Below the pieces are notes generated by a model that made no database searches, had not been told where the DNA came from, and worked only from the letters and a program-made list of their open reading frames with translations. A program made the translations under genes and the position numbers. Below are positions 56,401 through 64,000 of a stretch of DNA of 64,000 nucleotides, piece after piece (within the stretch, counting starts at the first letter, position 1; the number at the start of each line of letters is the position of its first letter). The DNA is from ZC4RG30 sp039917615 (GTDB lineage Bacteria; Pseudomonadota; Gammaproteobacteria; Steroidobacterales; Steroidobacteraceae), in assembly GCA_039917615.1 (NCBI GenBank), contig JBDSJD010000017.1, positions 124,001-188,000 on the forward strand, given 5' to 3'.

Positions 56401-57786
56401 TCAGCGGCGCATGAATTCGGGCGAACACAGCAGCAGCGTCAGTGCCTGCGGTCCATCTGCGGCACGGGCGATGGCGCGTTGGGTTCCGGCAGACAGCGTA
56501 GGGCCGAGCATCTCGATAGCGAGCTGCTGCGCGTTCTTCTGCACGCCCAGTCTCTGACTCAGACCCTGGGCCCACTCGAGCCGCTTCATCAATGCGGCCG
56601 AACCATCCCAGTCTGCGCTGCGATCCGCCCAGCCTGCCGGTGATCCTGGCTGGAAATTGCGCTGCCCCAGGTCTTCAAATACCCGCAGGTCTCGCTGCAT
56701 GTTGCCCACCGGCATCGCCAATGCGCGCCATGCAGAAAAAACATAGTCAGCAGGTGACTTGAACTTGGACAATGGATTCTTCCAGGAGTCCGGCGCCGCG
56801 ATCAGTGCACGATAGACGGCAGGCAACTCACCGCCAGACTTGAGATAGGCGTCCGCGACCTGATCAACGGCGGCCGCAGGCGGATCGTCGCTGATGAAAT
56901 GCCGCACCAGTTTGGTAGCGAGATGGCGAGCGGTGTGCGGGTTGTTCGCCAGATCACGCAGCGCCGCTGCGCCCTGCCTCATTCCATCTTCGGCGTAACG
57001 CTTGCCCAGCAGAACCTGGGCACCAGGCTCGTGGAACGCCTCCCGAAAGAAGAACTCACCGGCCTCCCCACCGCCACGCAAGCGGCCGATACCACCGCCG
57101 ATGGACCATCCAGTTATCAGAGTTGCCAGACTGCGGACGTCCGCCTGTGAATACTTGCCATCCACCCCCAGGGTGTGCAGCTCCAGGATTTCGCGACCCA
57201 GGTTCTCGTTCAGCCCGACATCCCGACCGCGATTGCCGGCCACGCGTGCAGCCTGCGAATTCGGACCAATGGACTGCTGGTTGTCCAGGAACAGCAACAT
57301 GGCCGGATGCTGTTCCACCGCCAGCAGCATGTCGGCGAAGTTTCCCAACACATGCGGCCGGATGGCCTCACGCTCCAGCGTGCCCGCCAGGCCAAGGACT
57401 GCAACCTTGTCGACCGAGACCGCGAAGTGATTGCTCCAGAAGTGCACCAGCCGCTCGATGAAGCTGCGCTCGCTGGCGACGGCAGCGCGGAACCTTGCCA
57501 GGACATCAGCCACATACGCGGGCTGGTAGACATCACGCAGCACCTTGCCGATCGCGACGGCGTTCCCTGGACCGTCAGCCTGCATGTCGCTTGATTCCGC
57601 CCGTTTCGCCGCGATCTGCGCCAGCAGCTGCTTCGAGCCAGGCAGCGTCTCACGCAATAGCGGTGGACCAGCCTGCAGCTGTGCCAACAGCGCTTCACGT
57701 GCGTGCTGGCCGTAGGTATTCAGCTCACCAGGTCGTGCGCCCAGACCAAATCGGTTTGCGGCAATCGCGGCGTCGGCTGAAGACAT
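56401..57786 (-). CDS. DUF1800 family protein
   Basis: 461 residues. Family features include FGLGARPGEL near the start, LVHFWSNHFAVS, GLNENLGREILELHTLGVDG and RHFISDDPPAAAVDQVA. No signal peptide is visible at this start, although its partner carries a Tat-like signal; it may be co-exported or stay inside. Biochemical function unknown. GGTGG 7 bases before the ATG; a stem-loop stands just upstream. Confidence 0.93.
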   Translation of the reverse strand: MSSADAAIAANRFGLGARPGELNTYGQHAREALLAQLQAGPPLLRETLPGSKQLLAQIAAKRAESSDMQADGPGNAVAIGKVLRDVYQPAYVADVLARFRAAVASERSFIERLVHFWSNHFAVSVDKVAVLGLAGTLEREAIRPHVLGNFADMLLAVEQHPAMLLFLDNQQSIGPNSQAARVAGNRGRDVGLNENLGREILELHTLGVDGKYSQADVRSLATLITGWSIGGGIGRLRGGGEAGEFFFREAFHEPGAQVLLGKRYAEDGMRQGAAALRDLANNPHTARHLATKLVRHFISDDPPAAAVDQVADAYLKSGGELPAVYRALIAAPDSWKNPLSKFKSPADYVFSAWRALAMPVGNMQRDLRVFEDLGQRNFQPGSPAGWADRSADWDGSAALMKRLEWAQGLSQRLGVQKNAQQLAIEMLGPTLSAGTQRAIARAADGPQALTLLLCSPEFMRR

Positions 57787-57797
57787 TCAGTCACCAC

Positions 57798-57818
57798 CGG
57801 GCACTTCAACAGTGCCCG
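57798..57818. other. Stem-loop ahead of DUF1800 gene
   Basis: CGGGCACT-TCAAC-AGTGCCCG, a perfect 8-bp stem with a 5-base loop, ends about 12 bases before the DUF1800 ATG on the minus strand. No T-tract follows, so control of translation start or mRNA stability is more likely than termination. Confidence 0.5.
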
Positions 57819-57860
57819 CCCAGTTTCAAGGATATTCCTGCAACGCGCCGGTCGGCATTT

Positions 57861-57884
57861 GGTTGACAGCGGGAACTGTCGACC
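57861..57884. other. Stem-loop after the MBL-fold gene
   Basis: GGTTGACAG and CTGTCGACC pair (one G-T) around a 6-base loop directly after the stop codon of the MBL-fold gene. No T-tract. Possible weak terminator or processing site. Confidence 0.4.
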
Positions 57885-57886
57885 CT

Positions 57887-58795
57887 TTAGTGTTCGCCTG
57901 CCAGATAACTGGCCAGCGCCTCGCGTGCCGACTGGGCGTAGCGGACGCAGGCCTTGTCATCCTTGATATCGGCAGCCCGCGATCCACCCTGCGGATCCAG
58001 CCGCTGGAACAACTGTGAAGCCTCGGGACGCGACGTCAGCAGCACATCGCAACGGACGTTTTCCAGTCGACGGAAACTGCTTTCGAATCCCTGCAGCACC
58101 TCGGGATGATCCTTGAATCGATACTTGCCCGCGCCCACGGCAACAAGATCGTCCGCGTAGACGAAGGTAAGGCAATTGCCCCCTTCACAGGACTCCCAGG
58201 TCCAGCTGGTGCTGCCCGGCGCACGCCCGGGAGTAGCAAGCACGCGCAGGCGCACGGATCCCTGACCGAGCATCTGATCATCCTGAACCACCCAAACCTG
58301 CGGCACCGGCACAAAAGTTGCCGACTTGCCACCAGCCTGCGGATCGTCAGGAGCGAGTTTGCCAGTGCGCAGCACCTGTTCCGCCGGCCGCAGCGCATAC
58401 ACCTGCGCACCGCTGCCGCGCTGCAGCTCGGCGATACCACCGGCCTGATTGATATGCGCATGGGAATTGACGATGGTCTTGACGTCGGTGAGCTTGAAAC
58501 CAAGCGCCTCGATATTTGCCTTGATCAGCGGCGCGGACTCGGGCAGCCCGGCGTCGATCAGCACATGGCCGTAGTCAGTGGTAACCAGAATGGAGCTCAG
58601 GCCCTGGGTGCCAACGAAATAGGTATTGCCATGGATGAGAAACGGTTTGTGCGGCTTGTTCAATTGCGCACAGTCAGGACAATCCCTGGTCCCGGAAGAT
58701 GCAGCTGGTGCAGGTGAAATCAGGGGCATGAACCCCAGGACCAGCGGCAACAGGGTGGTCACCTTTCTTTCCCCCGGTTTCATTCCGATCAGCAT
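57887..58795 (-). CDS. B3-type metallo-beta-lactamase-fold protein, metal site degenerate
   Basis: 302 residues from the ATG at 58795 (GGAG 8 bases upstream), with a signal peptide ending near SPAPAA, so periplasmic. The fold follows subclass B3 closely: LIDAGLPESAPLI, VNSHAH, GAQVYAL, PGSTSWTW, FVYADDL, CDVLLT. But the zinc site HxHxDH reads HAHINQ, His196 is Arg (TPGRAPGST) and His263 is Arg (LLTSRPEAS). Only His116 and His118 remain. Beta-lactam hydrolysis is not expected; a binding or other role is possible. Both His-to-Arg changes could come from one transition each (CAT to CGT). Confidence 0.88.
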   Translation of the reverse strand: MLIGMKPGERKVTTLLPLVLGFMPLISPAPAASSGTRDCPDCAQLNKPHKPFLIHGNTYFVGTQGLSSILVTTDYGHVLIDAGLPESAPLIKANIEALGFKLTDVKTIVNSHAHINQAGGIAELQRGSGAQVYALRPAEQVLRTGKLAPDDPQAGGKSATFVPVPQVWVVQDDQMLGQGSVRLRVLATPGRAPGSTSWTWESCEGGNCLTFVYADDLVAVGAGKYRFKDHPEVLQGFESSFRRLENVRCDVLLTSRPEASQLFQRLDPQGGSRAADIKDDKACVRYAQSAREALASYLAGEH

Positions 58796-58826
58796 GAACA
58801 ACACTCCGCTGGACACTGACCGCCGG

Positions 58827-62699
<3,873 letters not shown>

Positions 62700-62700
62700 G

Positions 62701-63042
62701 TCAGGATTTGCGTCCCGGGTCGCCAGCAGGCGGTGCGTACAGGGGTGTAGGAAACTGCGTCACATTACCCTCGTACTGGGTGATCTTGCACGCGCCACGC
62801 TTGCTGACTTCGTCGATGCGCAGCACGGAGTGCATGGGCAGGAAACTGCGCTTCACACCCTCGAATTCAGTCTTGATGCGTTCCTCGGCAGGGTCCAGCA
62901 GCACTCCGGCGCGTTCGCCGAACACGAGCTCCTCGATCTCCACGAAACCCAGGATTGCGCCGTGGCTTACCTTGCGCGCGTACACCTCGTAAACCTTGCC
63001 CTGGTTCACGAACAGCACCTTGAAAATGTGATGAGATGACAT
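62701..63042 (-). CDS. DUF1820 family protein
   Basis: 113 residues from MSSHHIFKVLFVNQG. Small beta-rich protein with VYEVYARKVSHGAILGFVEIEELVFGE-type core (positions about 15-45) and a Pro-rich tail; matches the gammaproteobacterial DUF1820 family, function unknown. GGA lies 5 bases before the ATG. A minus-strand TATAAT at 63080-63085 could be its -10. Located directly before purL. Confidence 0.88.
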   Translation of the reverse strand: MSSHHIFKVLFVNQGKVYEVYARKVSHGAILGFVEIEELVFGERAGVLLDPAEERIKTEFEGVKRSFLPMHSVLRIDEVSKRGACKITQYEGNVTQFPTPLYAPPAGDPGRKS

Positions 63043-63118
63043 AGTTTCCGTACCCGGCCATAGGCTATGGCCGTGCCCCATTATAGTTCAGGTTGGTCAG
63101 CTATAGCTCCGGCACCCC

Positions 63119-64000
63119 ATGGCCTTGCGACTCGAAATCATCAGCAGTCAGCACCAGCAACTGGGGCCCCAGTCCAGCATCGTGCTGGGCGTGTCGGGCG
63201 GCAGCGTCGGACGCGCGCTTGACAATGATTGGTCCCTGCCAGACCCCCAGCGCTACCTCTCCGGCCATCATGCGCGCTTCCACTCGCGCGCGGGCGGCTA
63301 CTATCTGGAAGACACCAGCAGCAACGGCGTGTTCGTCAACGAATCCACCACGCCACAAGGCCGGCATGGCCTGTACGCACTGCGTGACGGCGACATGCTG
63401 CGCATGGGCGAATATCGCATCCGCGTGCACATCGATGATGAGGGCAGCCAGGCTGCGCCCGGCACCAACACCATGGAGCGGATGTCGATCGATAACGTCG
63501 TGCCGCTGCGCGCCGTGGGCCAGGCCGCCGACGATCTGGGAGCGTCGCTCAACATCGAAGCGCTGATCCCACAGGACAGCGCCGACCAGTTGGCAAAGTT
63601 GAATGTCGCCGCACTACAGGGCGAGGCGCCAGCCCTGAACGCCACGCTGTCGGCGCAGCACCGGCTCACGCGTTTGCGTGCCGCAGCGCGCGCGCGGCTG
63701 GAAGGCAAAGCCTCGCCGCTGCTGAGCCTGCACAACGGCATGCAGGCATTCTGCCGCGGCGCTGGTATCGATCCCGCGCGTGTGCCCATGGAAAACGAAG
63801 CGCAGAGCCTGCACCTGGTCGGCCGGCTGCTGCGCGAAGCAGTCATCGGCCTCAAGGAAATCCTGCGCGCCCAGCAAGCGTTTCGCGACCAGTATGGGCT
63901 GGCTGCCGATAAACCGGAGGGACGCTCGCCGCTGGAACAGGGCACTGACGAATACCTGCTGGAACTGCTCAACGGCCACGAACGACATCAGTTCGATGCG
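63119..64000 (+). CDS. FHA-domain protein, TagH-like (type VI secretion), cut by window edge
   Basis: 294 codons before the right edge. FHA domain at about 5-110: GGSVGRALDNDWSLPD, LSGHHARF and TSSNGVFVNES carry the residues that bind phosphothreonine. A linker is followed by the start of the TagH C-terminal region: MQAFCRGAGIDP and VGRLLREAVIGLKEILRA. In type VI systems this protein (Fha) is controlled by the PpkA kinase and PppA phosphatase. No other T6SS gene is visible, so the assignment rests on this protein alone. Confidence 0.82.
   Translation, partial: MALRLEIISSQHQQLGPQSSIVLGVSGGSVGRALDNDWSLPDPQRYLSGHHARFHSRAGGYYLEDTSSNGVFVNESTTPQGRHGLYALRDGDMLRMGEYRIRVHIDDEGSQAAPGTNTMERMSIDNVVPLRAVGQAADDLGASLNIEALIPQDSADQLAKLNVAALQGEAPALNATLSAQHRLTRLRAAARARLEGKASPLLSLHNGMQAFCRGAGIDPARVPMENEAQSLHLVGRLLREAVIGLKEILRAQQAFRDQYGLAADKPEGRSPLEQGTDEYLLELLNGHERHQFDA

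Overview
The window is a GC-rich, tightly packed bacterial chromosome segment. Gene content and order point to a gammaproteobacterium with a pseudomonad/xanthomonad-like backbone. Matching runs include tig-clpP-clpX-lon next to folD, cysS and lpxH; asd-fimV-truA-accD-folC-dedD-cvpA-purF; psd-fimX-parC-parE; xseB-ispA-dxs; and glyA-nrdR-ribD-ribE-ribBA-ribH-nusB-thiL. I cannot name the genus. GC-rich codons, MiaE, FimX and two Hanks-type kinases would suit a Xanthomonadales/Nevskiales/Steroidobacter-like lineage, but that is inference. I see no insertion sequence, prophage, rRNA or CRISPR array. Apart from the tRNA cluster no stretch longer than about 130 bases lacks a gene.

Layout. 1-6483 (minus): protein quality control (lon cut by the left edge, a PPTase gene inserted between lon and clpX, clpX, clpP, tig), headed by five tRNA genes (Pro, Arg, His, Lys, Leu). 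6536-11024: folD (+), cysS and gltX (-), lpxH (+). 10988-24508 (minus): one long block, prmB-aroC-asd-fimV-truA-accD-folC-dedD-cvpA-purF, ending in a Ser/Thr kinase coupled to miaE. 24552-35060: a SCO1-like copper chaperone, psd, the complete EF-P set (epmA, efp, epmB), fimX and topoisomerase IV (parC, parE). 35151-38260: xseB-ispA-dxs. 38285-47410 (minus): a kinase with a cyclic-nucleotide-binding-like domain, thiL, the riboflavin genes, nrdR, glyA and an AcuC-like deacetylase. 47461-55179 (+): ettA, an MFS carrier, then marR and a three-part EmrAB/OprM-type efflux pump. 55171-63042 (minus): DUF1501, DUF1800, a metallo-beta-lactamase-fold protein that has lost most metal ligands, purL and DUF1820. 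63119-64000 (+): the start of a TagH-like FHA protein, possibly the edge of a type VI secretion locus.

Most genes are housekeeping. The points I rate highest are: (1) eight genes without a convincing Shine-Dalgarno sequence have a -10-like hexamer 6 or 7 bases before the start codon, which suggests leaderless transcripts; gltX and lpxH share interlocking -10 elements in a 20-bp divergent gap. (2) A B3-type metallo-beta-lactamase homologue in which four of six zinc ligands are replaced, beside a DUF1501/DUF1800 pair. (3) A kinase with a degenerate receiver domain, overlapping by ATGA with the tRNA hydroxylase gene miaE, plus a second kinase and a phosphothreonine-reader (FHA) gene in the same window. 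(4) A PPTase gene between clpX and lon whose fold seems to begin upstream of any canonical start codon.
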